Position numbers and translations under genes: made by a program. Below, one piece after another: positions 1 to 7,961 of a DNA stretch of 50,813 bases. The stretch comes from Sediminimonas sp. (GTDB lineage Bacteria; Pseudomonadota; Alphaproteobacteria; Rhodobacterales; Rhodobacteraceae), in contig NZ_JAGXFK010000002.1 in NCBI RefSeq assembly GCF_024637375.1, forward strand, positions 1 to 50,813, written 5' to 3'. The notes under the pieces were generated by a model that ran no database searches, was not told where the DNA came from, and saw only the letters and a list, made by a program, of their open reading frames with translations. The first letter of the stretch is position 1; each line of letters starts with the position of its first letter.

Positions 1-368
1 CCTCAATCCTGCCCCTGTAACAACCAGACTAACCAACCAAGGCCGAAACCAAAGTGACCGTCAGGCCAACCACCAACACCTCAGCGCCGCCGGTGAAACG
101 CTGTCTACCCACCACAACAACGCTCCGCAACCCCTTTCTAAAAGAAATGTCACTTTTTCTTCATCAAGGCTGAAAACAGCGTGTTCCCATTGCCTTAGGG
201 AAATCCCGCTGCGGCATGACGGACACCCCGGCAGGAGTGCTGCGCCACCTTCGGGCATCACCCGGCTCCCCTCGGCGCCGGGCTGACGCGGCGCCGACGT
301 TCGCGAATCTTGCGTTTGGCGACCACATCGACAAGTATTGGAATATTCTTATTTTTGGGAGGATCCAC
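1..368. other. Non-coding leader stretch, no gene recognised
   Basis: No convincing coding frame, tRNA or rRNA is visible here. A 66-codon open frame on the minus strand (61-261) has a composition unlike any protein I know and lies in a low-complexity CA-rich stretch. Bases 330-365 are unusually AT-rich for this window and probably contain the promoter of the gene starting at 369, but no clear -35/-10 pair can be assigned. Confidence 0.5.
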
Positions 369-812
369 ATGAAACGCCTTTTGACCGCTGCACTTTCCCT
401 GCTGGCCCTGGCGGGCGCCGCCGTGGCCGAAGAAATGGTCACCTACAGCACCGAGCAAAGCTTCGACGATGTGGCGTTCGGGCTGGAAAACGCCATCCTC
501 GACGAGGGGTTGGTGATCGATTCCACCAGCCATGTGGGCGCCATGCTGGAGCGCACGCGCGAGGATGTCGGATCGGACGTGGTGCTGTTCGAGGCGGCCG
601 ATGCCTACAGCTTCTGCTCGGCCAAGCTATCGCGGGAGGTGATGGAAGCCGACCCGATGAACATCGCCTACTGCCCTTATGACATCTTCGTGGCGCGCAT
701 TGCCGGCAGCGACGAGACCCTGATCGGCTATCGCGCATTTCCCGAGGGCGAGATGCAGAAAATCCAGGCGCTGCTGGACCGCATCGCGCGCAACGCGATC
801 GGCCTCGACTGA
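369..812 (+). CDS. Secreted DUF302-family protein
   Basis: Predicted 147-residue protein. Residues 1-20 form a classic Sec signal peptide (MKRLL, hydrophobic AALSLLALAGA, then AVA before EE), so the mature protein should be periplasmic. The rest matches the DUF302 family, small alpha/beta domains of unknown biochemical role: a central VLFEAADAYSFC segment and an NIAYCPYDIFV strand near the end are typical. I chose the ATG at 369 because GGGAGG sits just upstream and the signal peptide begins there; a longer in-frame opening to 216 has no ribosome site. A strong terminator follows at 858-884, so this is probably a single-gene transcript. The two cysteines could form a disulfide (inference). 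Confidence 0.8.
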   Translation: MKRLLTAALSLLALAGAAVAEEMVTYSTEQSFDDVAFGLENAILDEGLVIDSTSHVGAMLERTREDVGSDVVLFEAADAYSFCSAKLSREVMEADPMNIAYCPYDIFVARIAGSDETLIGYRAFPEGEMQKIQALLDRIARNAIGLD

Positions 813-857
813 GGCACCAACCACGCCGGTCACGAAGACGGCACTGGAAATCCGGCG

Positions 858-884
858 CGGGCGCGGCTTGGCCGCGCCCGTTTT
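858..884 (+). terminator. Rho-independent terminator of the DUF302 gene
   Basis: A perfect 10-bp GC stem (CGGGCGCGGC at 858-867 with its complement at 871-880), a TTG loop and a TTTT run. It lies 46 bases after the stop at 812. Confidence 0.8.
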
Positions 885-969
885 CGTCAAACCCATAACG
901 CCGGATTACACCCTGAACCGGTGCCCCCTGTCCTTGCGCAGGTCTGACTGCATCGCCCGACAACGGGGG

Positions 970-1224
970 ATGAATGAAGACACAGCAAGGTGGCAAACCG
1001 ACGGTCCGCAGAACCACGCCCTGAGCGCAGCGACGCTGACGCCCGGCCCGGCGCTGGCTGACGGGCATTCCGGGGATATCGTCGAAACCGGCGTCGAGGG
1101 CAGCGAAGTTGCCATCGGCACCATGGCCGGGGTCACCGTGGATGACGCGAACGTGGTGCGCGCAGATATCGAGGCCTCGAACGGCGTGATCCATGTCATC
1201 GATGGCGTGATCATGCCCGAGTGA
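970..1224 (+). pseudogene. Internally deleted fasciclin-domain protein remnant
   Basis: The frame ends in the hallmark C-terminus of secreted fasciclin (FAS1) domains: a VEGSEV beta strand, then VTVDDANVV, then DIEASNGVIHVIDGVIMPE directly before the stop. A little upstream lies ALADGHSGDIVET, which is what follows the signal peptide in alphaproteobacterial fasciclin proteins. The roughly 80 residues that should separate the two, including the FAPTDDAF region, are missing: DIVET runs straight into GVEGSEV. The signal peptide is also degraded (SAATLTPGPALA is left) and the N-terminus from the ATG at 970 looks random. I read it as an in-frame deletion scar with no likely function. The alternative, a bona fide small protein, is unlikely because half a FAS1 fold cannot form. 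Confidence 0.75.
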
Positions 1225-1260
1225 CCGATTGGCTTGACGGCTTGCATCAAGAAACGAACA

Positions 1261-1288
1261 AGGCCCGCCGGATCGCTCCGGCGGGCCT
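1261..1288 (-). terminator. Terminator of clpB, possibly bidirectional
   Basis: Perfect 12-bp stem (AGGCCCGCCGGA at 1261-1272, complement at 1277-1288) with a four-base loop, 23 bases past the clpB stop. On the minus strand the stem is followed by TGTTCGTTTCTT, only moderately T-rich. It may also stop plus-strand reading out of the fasciclin remnant. Confidence 0.7.
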
Positions 1289-1311
1289 AGCTGCTGGCTA
1301 TCCGCACCACG

Positions 1312-3930
1312 TCAGTGCAGAACGGCCTCTTCGGAGGGCCGACGCTTGGACGACCCCTCGCGCCCCCCGATGATCAGGCCGTCGGGCCCGGCGGTCACCG
1401 CGATGACGTCGCCGTCCTTGACGTCGCCCGAAAGCAGCATCTCGGCCAGCGGGTCCTGCAGGTGGCGCTGGATCACGCGCTTGAGCGGACGCGCGCCGAA
1501 CACCGGGTCGTAGCCCTCGTCGGCCAGCCACTGCCGCGCGGCATCGTCCAGATCCAGTTGGATCTTGCGCCCGGTAAGCCGCTTGGCCAGCAGCTCCAGC
1601 TGGATATCCACGATCCCGCCCATGTCCTGGCGCTCGAGCCGGTCAAAGATCACCGTCTCGTCCAGCCGGTTCAGGAACTCGGGCCGGAAGTGGGCACGCA
1701 CGGCCTCCATGACCTCGGCCTTGGCCTGGTTCGCATCGGCGCCCTCGGGCAGTTGGCTCAGCGCCTGGCTGCCGAGGTTCGAGGTCAGCACGATCAACGT
1801 CTGCTTGAAGTCCACCTTGCGGCCATGACCATCGGTCAGCACCCCGTCGTCGAGGACCTGCAACAGCACGTTGAACACGTCGGGGTGCGCCTTTTCGACT
1901 TCGTCGAACAGAATCACCTGGTAAGGACGGCGGCGCACTGCCTCGGTCAGGACACCACCCTCTTCGTAGCCCACGTACCCCGGCGGCGCCCCGATCAGGC
2001 GGGCGACCGAGTGCTTTTCCATGAACTCCGACATGTCGATACGCACCATGGCGCTCTCGTCGTCGAACAGGAACTGGGCCAGCGCCTTGGTCAGTTCGGT
2101 CTTGCCGACGCCCGTGGGCCCCAGGAACAGGAAGCTGCCCAACGGGCGGTTCTCGTCCTGCAGGCCGGCGCGCGCCCGGCGCACGGCATTGGCCACCGCC
2201 CTGACGGCGGTATTCTGGCCGACGACGCGCTTGTGCAGCCCCTCCTCCATGCGCAGCAGCTTGTCGCGCTCGCCTTCCAGCATCCGCGACATCGGAATGC
2301 CGGTCCACCGTTCCACGACGCTGGCGATTTGCTCGGTGCGGACGGTCTCTTCGACCATCATGCCCTCGTGTTCGGCCTCTTCGGCCTCGGCGAGCTGCTT
2401 CTCCAACTGCGGGATGACCCCGTAACTCAACTCACCCGCCTTGCCCAGATCGCCGGCGCGCTTGGCGTTTTCTAGGTCGATGCGGGCGCGGTCAAGCTGC
2501 TCCTTGAGGTCGCGGGCACTGGCCAGCTTGTCACGCTCGGCCTGCCATTGCGCCGTCATCTCTGCCGATCGCTCCTGCAACTCGGCCAGTTCCTTTTCCA
2601 GCTTGTCGAGTCGGTCCTTGCTGGCGGCGTCGTCCTCCTTGCGCAGGGCTTCGGCCTCGATCTGCTTTTGCAGGATGTCGCGGTCCAGCGCGTCCAGTTC
2701 CTCGGGCTTGCTGTCGACCTCCATGCGCAGGCGCGCGGCCGCTTCGTCAACCAGGTCGATCGCCTTGTCGGGCAGGAACCGGTCGGTGATATAGCGGTTC
2801 GACAGCGTCGCCGCCGCCACCAGCGCGTTGTCGCTGATGCGCACACCGTGGTGCAACTCGTATTTCTCCTTGATGCCGCGCAGGATGCTGACCGTGTCTT
2901 CGACGGTGGGCTCTTCCACCATCACCGGCTGGAACCGGCGGGCAAGGGCGGCGTCCTTTTCGATATACTTGCGGTACTCGTCCAGCGTCGTGGCACCCAC
3001 GCAGTGCAATTCGCCCCGCGCCAGGGCCGGCTTGATCAGGTTCGCCGCGTCCATGGCGCCCTCGGTCTTGCCGGCGCCCACCAGTTGGTGCATCTCGTCG
3101 ATGAACAGGATGATCTCGCCAGCGGCAGCGGTGATTTCGGACAGAATCGCCTTGAGGCGCTCCTCGAACTCGCCGCGATACTTGGCACCCGCCACCAGCG
3201 AGCCCATGTCGAGCGTCATAAGACGCTTGTCGCGCAGCGATTCGGGAACGTCGCCGTTCACGATCCTGAGCGCCAGCCCCTCGGCGATGGCGGTCTTGCC
3301 GACCCCTGCCTCGCCGATAAGCACCGGGTTGTTTTTGGTACGGCGGCTGAGCACCTGCATCGAGCGGCGGATTTCCTCGTCGCGCCCGATGATCGGGTCG
3401 ATCTTGCCTTCGCGGGCGGCCTCGGTCAGGTCACGGGCGTATTTCTTGAGCGCCTCGTAGCCTTCCTCGGCGTTGGCACTGTCGGCGGTACGCCCCTTGC
3501 GCAGGTCGTTGACCGCCTCGTTGAGCTTCTGCGCGCTTACCGCGCCGGCCTCAAGCGCCTCTTTCGCCGGGCTCTTGACGATGGCCAGGGCCATCAGAAC
3601 CCGCTCGACCGGGACGAAACTGTCGCCGGCTTTCTTGGCTATCTTCTCGGCCTCGTCCAGCACCTTGCCGGTGGCGCTGTCCAGATAAACCTGGCCGGCA
3701 TCACCGCTGACCTGCGGGAGCTTGGCCAGCGCCACATCGACGGCCTGGGCCACCTGATCGGGTGCGCCGCCCGAGCGGCGGATCAGGTTGCTCGCCAGCC
3801 CCTCTTCGTCATCCATCAATGCCTTGAGCAGATGCTCGGGGGAAAGCCGCTGGTGGTTTTCGCGCATGGCGATAGTCTGCGCCGCCTGAATGAACCCGCG
3901 CGACCGTTCCGTGAACTTCTCCAAGTCCAT
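1312..3930 (-). CDS. clpB: ATP-dependent disaggregase ClpB (Hsp104 family)
   Basis: 872 residues, the normal ClpB length. It is a cytosolic hexameric AAA+ unfoldase that works with DnaK to rescue aggregated proteins after heat stress. Domains in order: Clp N-terminal repeat domain (about 1-145), first AAA+ module with Walker A GEAGVGKT (206-213) and Walker [11 protein letters not shown], the long coiled-coil middle domain that separates ClpB from ClpA and ClpC (about 410-525, rich in E, K and Q), second AAA+ module with GPTGVGKT (about 605) and [11 protein letters not shown], and a D2-small C-terminal domain. The start at 3930 is preceded by AAGGAG at a good distance; the longer open frame upstream is unrelated sequence. 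A possible heat-shock promoter lies at 4012-4039. The gene is transcribed away from pyrF. Confidence 0.97.
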   Translation of the reverse strand: MDLEKFTERSRGFIQAAQTIAMRENHQRLSPEHLLKALMDDEEGLASNLIRRSGGAPDQVAQAVDVALAKLPQVSGDAGQVYLDSATGKVLDEAEKIAKKAGDSFVPVERVLMALAIVKSPAKEALEAGAVSAQKLNEAVNDLRKGRTADSANAEEGYEALKKYARDLTEAAREGKIDPIIGRDEEIRRSMQVLSRRTKNNPVLIGEAGVGKTAIAEGLALRIVNGDVPESLRDKRLMTLDMGSLVAGAKYRGEFEERLKAILSEITAAAGEIILFIDEMHQLVGAGKTEGAMDAANLIKPALARGELHCVGATTLDEYRKYIEKDAALARRFQPVMVEEPTVEDTVSILRGIKEKYELHHGVRISDNALVAAATLSNRYITDRFLPDKAIDLVDEAAARLRMEVDSKPEELDALDRDILQKQIEAEALRKEDDAASKDRLDKLEKELAELQERSAEMTAQWQAERDKLASARDLKEQLDRARIDLENAKRAGDLGKAGELSYGVIPQLEKQLAEAEEAEHEGMMVEETVRTEQIASVVERWTGIPMSRMLEGERDKLLRMEEGLHKRVVGQNTAVRAVANAVRRARAGLQDENRPLGSFLFLGPTGVGKTELTKALAQFLFDDESAMVRIDMSEFMEKHSVARLIGAPPGYVGYEEGGVLTEAVRRRPYQVILFDEVEKAHPDVFNVLLQVLDDGVLTDGHGRKVDFKQTLIVLTSNLGSQALSQLPEGADANQAKAEVMEAVRAHFRPEFLNRLDETVIFDRLERQDMGGIVDIQLELLAKRLTGRKIQLDLDDAARQWLADEGYDPVFGARPLKRVIQRHLQDPLAEMLLSGDVKDGDVIAVTAGPDGLIIGGREGSSKRRPSEEAVLH

Positions 3931-4005
3931 GGTTATTCTCCTTTTCTCAAAGCGCCCGACTATCGGCTGGCGCCCGCTTCGCGGCACGCCCCTTACGGGC
4001 CTCAT

Positions 4006-4039
4006 ATCACAGATTGTGATGGCCCCCGGCCCGTTCAAG
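4006..4039 (-). promoter_or_regulatory. Possible heat-shock (RpoH-like) promoter with overlapping inverted repeat for clpB
   Basis: On the minus strand CTTG (4039-4036) is followed after 17 bases by CACAATCT, which loosely fits the alphaproteobacterial RpoH pattern (CTTG, 17-18 bases, C-rich then AT-rich element). The -10 side overlaps a perfect inverted repeat ATCACA-GAT-TGTGAT (4006-4020, plus strand). It would give a leader of about 75-80 bases to the clpB start. Promoter assignment is inference; the inverted repeat is plain in the sequence. Confidence 0.35.
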
Positions 4040-4152
4040 CCCGCCGAGCTAAGAAATCCCGGCAGGCATGCGACGGATCCGCGGCACTTTATCGACAACC
4101 GGCTTTTGACGGTGACGGACAAGACTACCACCACAACTTCTGGAGCCACACC

Positions 4153-4416
4153 ATGTACTTCACCCGAATCGACATGCCCGAATTCGCCCTCCCCGCGCAG
4201 CCGGGGGCAGCCCTGGCAGGGGTTGGTCGGGGGATCAGCGGCGGCTGTGTGCACCTGCACTGCACCGCCCGAAGCACGGATCGTACCGCGCGCTGCGAGG
4301 CGCTTGTGAACGACGCGCTGCGCCAGTTGCAGCGCATGCCCGAATTTCGGCGCGGCGGCCACGACATCACGCTTGCACCGGGGCTGCGGCGAAGGGGCGA
4401 CATGGCTCGCGCTTGA
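4153..4416 (+). CDS. Small protein of unknown function upstream of pyrF
   Basis: An 87-residue reading frame beginning MYFTRIDMPEFALP and ending in an arginine-rich tail. No known domain, signal peptide or membrane segment is visible. The middle contains a CVHLHC motif and a cysteine some 16 residues later, so metal binding is conceivable but unproven. It ends 52 bases before pyrF in the same direction and could be co-transcribed. Support for coding: initiating ATG, compact length, and a codon pattern with GC in third positions. Weak points: no strong Shine-Dalgarno sequence, and I do not recognise homologues with certainty. Confidence 0.5.
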   Translation: MYFTRIDMPEFALPAQPGAALAGVGRGISGGCVHLHCTARSTDRTARCEALVNDALRQLQRMPEFRRGGHDITLAPGLRRRGDMARA

Positions 4417-4468
4417 CCCCCGGCGCGCGGCGGGGGATGAAGGGGCGCACAGTGGCCCGGAGACACCC

Positions 4469-5173
4469 ATGACCGCCGATGACCGCCTGATCGTTGCCCT
4501 GGACGTGCCCGACGCGCTGGCCGGGCTGAAGCTGGCCGAAACCCTGGGCGATACGGTGGGGTTCTACAAAATCGGCCTGGGCATGCTCACCGGCGGCGGG
4601 CTGGCACTGGCAAGCGAACTGAAGCAGAAACACGGCAAGCGTATCTTCCTCGATCTCAAGCTCTTTGACATCGGCGCCACGATCGAGGCGGCCGTGCGCG
4701 GGCTGGCGCAGCACGATATCGACTTCCTGACCGTGCACGGCGACCCGCATGTGGTGCGCGCGGCCTGCCAGGGCGCGGCCGGCTCATCGCTACAGATCCT
4801 CGCGGTAACCATCCTCACCTCGCTGGACCGCTCCGATCTCGACGACGGGCTGATGCGCGCCGGCAGCGTGCCGGAGCTAGTTGTCGAACGCGCTGCGCGC
4901 GCCTTCGACGCCGGCGCCGACGGGGTCATCGCCTCGCCACGGGAGGCCGCCGCCATCCGTGCCCTGCCCGCCGCCGCCGGGCGCCGTATCGTCACCCCTG
5001 GCGTGCGCCCCGAAGGCGCGGCCACAGGCGATCAGAAGCGCATCGCCACCCCGGCCCGCGCCATCGCCGATGGCGCCGACCACATCGTGGTTGGCCGGCC
5101 GATCCATGCCGCCCCCGACCCGCGCGCCGCCGCCCAGGCGGTGCTGGACGAGCTACCGCCGCGACGCCACTGA
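4469..5173 (+). CDS. pyrF: Orotidine-5'-phosphate decarboxylase
   Basis: 234 residues, normal for the bacterial short form. It decarboxylates OMP to UMP, the last step of de novo pyrimidine synthesis, in the cytosol. The TIM-barrel signatures are all present: IVALDVPDAL at the N-terminus (first phosphate/sugar strand), the catalytic tetrad segment DLKLFDIGAT (Asp, Lys, Asp), VTPGVRP in the phosphate loop region and HIVVGRPI near the end, which holds the phosphate-binding arginine. The start at 4469 gives the canonical MTADDRLIVALD; no better start exists downstream. Another pyrimidine gene, pyrB, lies at the far end of the window but is not linked in an operon. Confidence 0.96.
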   Translation: MTADDRLIVALDVPDALAGLKLAETLGDTVGFYKIGLGMLTGGGLALASELKQKHGKRIFLDLKLFDIGATIEAAVRGLAQHDIDFLTVHGDPHVVRAACQGAAGSSLQILAVTILTSLDRSDLDDGLMRAGSVPELVVERAARAFDAGADGVIASPREAAAIRALPAAAGRRIVTPGVRPEGAATGDQKRIATPARAIADGADHIVVGRPIHAAPDPRAAAQAVLDELPPRRH

Positions 5174-5228
5174 AAGGGGAGCGCAACAACGCGGTCGCGC
5201 CCGCTGACGTACATGTTATGATGGCCGC

Positions 5229-6485
5229 ATGCCCGCCCTGTGCCGCGATTGCCTGACCACCTTTGATGCCGGCCGGCGCTGTCCCGCCTGCGCCAGCCGG
5301 CGTGTGGCCGCACACCCCGAGCTGTTTTCGCTGTCGATCGCACACATGGATTGCGACGCCTTCTATGCCAGCGTCGAAAAGCGCGACAATCCCGACCTGG
5401 CCGACAAGCCGGTTATCATCGGCGGCGGGCAGCGCGGCGTCGTCTCGACCGCCTGCTATGTCGCGCGCATCCGCGGGGTGCGCTCGGCCATGCCGATGTT
5501 CCAGGCGCTGCGGCTATGTCCCGAAGCGGTGGTCATCCGCCCCCGGATGGAGCTTTACGCCGCCATCAGCCGCGATATCCGCGCCATGATGGAAGATCTT
5601 ACCCCGGCCATCGAGCCGCTATCGCTGGACGAGGCATTCCTCGATCTGTCGGGCACGGCCCGCCTGCATGGGGCACCGCCGGCGGTGATGCTGGCGCGGC
5701 TGGTGCGGCGGATGCGCGACGAGCTGGGTATCACCGGCTCGATCGGGCTCAGCCACAACAAGTTCCTCGCCAAGATCGCCTCGGACCTCGACAAGCCGCA
5801 AGGTTTCTCGGTCATCGGGCAGGCCGATACCGATGCCTTCCTGCGCGACAAGCCGGTCAGCCTGATCTGGGGGGTCGGGGCGGCCGCGCGCGCGGCGCTC
5901 GAACAGGCCGGCATTCATACGTTCGCCGATCTGCTCCGCTGGGATCGCGCCGATCTTCACGCGCGTTTCGGCAGCATGGGCGAGCGGCTGTGGTCGCTGG
6001 CACGCGGGCAGGACAGGCGGCGTGTTTCGCCCGATCACCCGGTCAAGTCGATCTCGAACGAGACCACCTTCGCCACCGACACCGCCGACGGAGACGTGCT
6101 TGACGGCCACCTGTGGCGGCTTTCCGAAAAGGTCGCCGACCGCGCCAAGGCGCGCGATCTGGCCGGGCGGGTGGTGACGCTCAAGCTCAAGACCAGCGAC
6201 CATCGCCTGCTGACCCGTCGCCACAGCCTGCGCGAGGCCACGCAGATGGCCGACACGGTCTACCGCGCGGCACGGGCGCTTCTTGACCGCGGGCGCGCCA
6301 CCGAAGGCCCGTTTCGCCTGCTGGGGGTGGGGCTGTCCGATTTGTGCCCCGCCGACCAGGCCGATCGCGCGGCAGACCTGCTCGACCCGTCCGCCACCGC
6401 CCGCCACGCCGCCGAGCGCGCCACCGACGCCATCCGCGGCCGCTTTGGCGCCGATGCGATCCGCAAGGGACGCGCCCTGCGCTGA
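5229..6485 (+). CDS. dinB: DNA polymerase IV (Y family) with N-terminal zinc-ribbon extension
   Basis: 418 residues. A low-fidelity translesion polymerase acting at stalled forks. Catalytic carboxylates: MDCDAFYASVE (Asp41, Asp43) and SLDEAFLD (Asp134, Glu135). The palm/fingers segment VSTACYVARIRGVRSAMPM and the thumb HhH region IWGVGAAARAALEQAG are typical; the C-terminal little finger follows. Unlike the E. coli enzyme, it starts with about 30 extra residues holding CRDC and CPAC pairs (Cys5, Cys8, Cys18, Cys21), a likely small zinc ribbon. The ATG at 5229 includes this extension; a shorter start near residue 40 would remove it. No SOS (LexA) box was found in the 55 bases after pyrF. It ends 12 bases before the convergent gene. 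Confidence 0.95.
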   Translation: MPALCRDCLTTFDAGRRCPACASRRVAAHPELFSLSIAHMDCDAFYASVEKRDNPDLADKPVIIGGGQRGVVSTACYVARIRGVRSAMPMFQALRLCPEAVVIRPRMELYAAISRDIRAMMEDLTPAIEPLSLDEAFLDLSGTARLHGAPPAVMLARLVRRMRDELGITGSIGLSHNKFLAKIASDLDKPQGFSVIGQADTDAFLRDKPVSLIWGVGAAARAALEQAGIHTFADLLRWDRADLHARFGSMGERLWSLARGQDRRRVSPDHPVKSISNETTFATDTADGDVLDGHLWRLSEKVADRAKARDLAGRVVTLKLKTSDHRLLTRRHSLREATQMADTVYRAARALLDRGRATEGPFRLLGVGLSDLCPADQADRAADLLDPSATARHAAERATDAIRGRFGADAIRKGRALR

Positions 6486-6497
6486 GACCGGGCACCG

Positions 6498-7361
6498 CTA
6501 CTCGGCGGCCAGCGCGCCGGGCTTCGCCGCGCCGATGGCGGCAATATCGACGACGACGCGGCGCATGAGCTTGGCAAAGTCCGCGAAATCGGCGCGCGGG
6601 CGCAGCCGCGCCTCGTCCATGTAAAGACTGCGGTCGATCTCGACCTGGACGACGTGCTGCCGGCACGCGGGGCGGCCGTAATGCTGCACCGTGTAGGCGC
6701 CGGCAAACGGGGTGTTGCGCACCACCGTCAGCCCCGCCGCCACGAAGGCTGCCTCGACACCATCGACGATCTCCGCCCCCGCCGATGCACCGAACCTGTC
6801 GCCCAGCACCACGTCGGGGCGCGGCACGCCGGCGCGCGCGATGCCGTCCACCGCCTCGTGCGGCATCGAGTGGCAGTCGATCAGGATCGCCTCGCCGAAC
6901 TCGGCATGCGCGCCCTCCACCAGCCCCGCCAACGCCGCGTGATAGGGGTGCCAGCAAGCGGTGATACGGTGATGCGCCTCGTCTAGCGGGATCTTGCCGC
7001 GGTAAATCGCCCGCCCGCCAGCCACCACGCGCGGCACCACGCCCAACCCCGAGGCGATGCGCGGATTGTGCCCGTGCGCGCGCGCGCCCACGATCACCGC
7101 AGGGTCAAGCTCATCAGCACCACGGTTGAGGTCGACATACGCGCGCGGCACCCCGGCCAGCAGCAGCGGCGCCCCGCAATCGGGCGCGGCGGCAAACAGC
7201 CGGTCGACATAGGCATCCTCGGACGAGCGCACCTCCTCGCCCCGCAGTACCGTGCGGCGCAGAAATTCGGGCGGGTAGTCGCGCCCGCTGTGAGGCGACG
7301 CGAAAACCACGCTCGTGCAGCGGCACGCGGGCCGGAGCAAATGAAAGGCTGGGCTGGGCAT
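6498..7361 (-). CDS. N-formylglutamate amidohydrolase family protein
   Basis: 287 residues of the HutG/FGase family, zinc hydrolases that release glutamate from N-formylglutamate at the end of one histidine-degradation branch. The family pattern is visible: VVFASPHSGRDYP near the N-terminus (metal-binding His), a middle YVDLNRGADELDP segment, and ILIDCHSMPH followed by PDVVLGDRFG in the C-terminal half. The start at 7361 has AGGAGG about six bases upstream; an upstream alternative adds only a few residues. No hut gene is adjacent, so the exact substrate is inferred from the family and could be another N-acyl amino acid. Confidence 0.9.
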   Translation of the reverse strand: MPSPAFHLLRPACRCTSVVFASPHSGRDYPPEFLRRTVLRGEEVRSSEDAYVDRLFAAAPDCGAPLLLAGVPRAYVDLNRGADELDPAVIVGARAHGHNPRIASGLGVVPRVVAGGRAIYRGKIPLDEAHHRITACWHPYHAALAGLVEGAHAEFGEAILIDCHSMPHEAVDGIARAGVPRPDVVLGDRFGASAGAEIVDGVEAAFVAAGLTVVRNTPFAGAYTVQHYGRPACRQHVVQVEIDRSLYMDEARLRPRADFADFAKLMRRVVVDIAAIGAAKPGALAAE

Positions 7362-7414
7362 TCGTCCTCCTGACAGCAAGGTTATAGCGCGATAATCCGC
7401 GATGCCAAAAGCCC

Positions 7415-7443
7415 TTGATCCCTCCGTCGACTCCTTTTATAGG
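7415..7443 (+). promoter_or_regulatory. Candidate sigma70 promoter for tRNA-Val
   Basis: TTGATC (7415-7420), a 17-base spacer, then TATAGG (7438-7443). The tRNA begins about 65 bases downstream. The spacing is ideal and the position sensible. It could drive rpmJ as well. Confidence 0.5.
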
Positions 7444-7508
7444 AACCCGACCGGCGCGGGATATCCGCGCCCCTCTTCGTTCGAGGGGCAAGATCGTGTC
7501 GGGATCAT

Positions 7509-7583
7509 GGGCGGTTAGCTCAGCGGTAGAGCACTTCGTTGACATCGAAGGGGTCACTGGTTCAATCCCAGTACCGCCCACCA
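7509..7583 (+). tRNA. tRNA-Val (anticodon GAC)
   Basis: A complete 75-base cloverleaf with CCA encoded. Acceptor GGGCGGT pairs with ACCGCCC; the D arm is GCTC-GAGC; the anticodon stem CTTCG/CGAAG holds loop TTGACAT with anticodon GAC; the T arm ACTGG-TTCAATC-CCAGT has the conserved TTC. It reads GUC (and GUU) valine codons. Confidence 0.97.
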
Positions 7584-7659
7584 TGATTTCACGGCCCCGC
7601 CCGCGGGGCACCCGCAACCCAAGGCGCAAGGCCCGCGCCGCGACAGACAGGAGATGACC

Positions 7660-7785
7660 ATGAAGGTCAAGAACTCGCTCCGCTCGCTGAAGAACCGGCA
7701 CCGTGATTGCCGTGTCGTGCGCCGCAAAGGCCGCGTCTACGTCATCAACAAGACCCAGCGGCGTTTCAAGGCCCGCCAGGGCTGA
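7660..7785 (+). CDS. rpmJ: 50S ribosomal protein L36 (41-residue form)
   Basis: [20 protein letters not shown] is followed by an [21 protein letters not shown] tail: a 41-residue, very basic protein. It matches the longer L36 type common in alphaproteobacteria, which keeps only one of the zinc-binding cysteines (Cys17) and so should not bind zinc. The Shine-Dalgarno is CAGGAG just upstream. It sits 76 bases after tRNA-Val and may share its transcript. Confidence 0.95.
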   Translation: MKVKNSLRSLKNRHRDCRVVRRKGRVYVINKTQRRFKARQG

Positions 7786-7807
7786 ACCGCCCCGGACAGC
7801 TTTTCGG

Positions 7808-7835
7808 CAGGCCGTCGCCCCCGTGGCGGCGGCCT
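7808..7835 (+). terminator. Probable terminator of rpmJ
   Basis: A stem of about 11 bp (CAGGCCGTCGCC with TGGCGGCGGCCTG, one wobble or mismatch) and a CCCG loop, 23 bases after the L36 stop. The following TTGCTTTG is only modestly T-rich, so termination efficiency is uncertain. Confidence 0.5.
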
Positions 7836-7961
7836 GTTGCTTTGCGGGCTGTTGCCGTGTGACGGTGCGTCGTCGGGACACACTGTTTTCTTGCCGTCAT
7901 GGCCCCGACATATGCGCAGGGCACCAATGCCCCGCAAGACAGACCTGGAAAACCGGATACC

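Noticed and set aside
61-261. 66-codon minus-strand frame at the window start
   Set aside because: No ribosome site, no homology that I recognise, and Trp/Cys-rich random composition.
2548-4416. A 622-codon open frame antisense to clpB
   Set aside because: High-GC chromosomes give long antisense frames. The opposite strand encodes a perfect ClpB; only the last 88 codons (4153-4416) lie outside clpB and are listed separately.
5174-5228. LexA-type operator before dinB
   Set aside because: No GTTC-N7-GTTC or GAAC-N7-GAAC pair, the pattern known for Rhodobacter LexA, is present.
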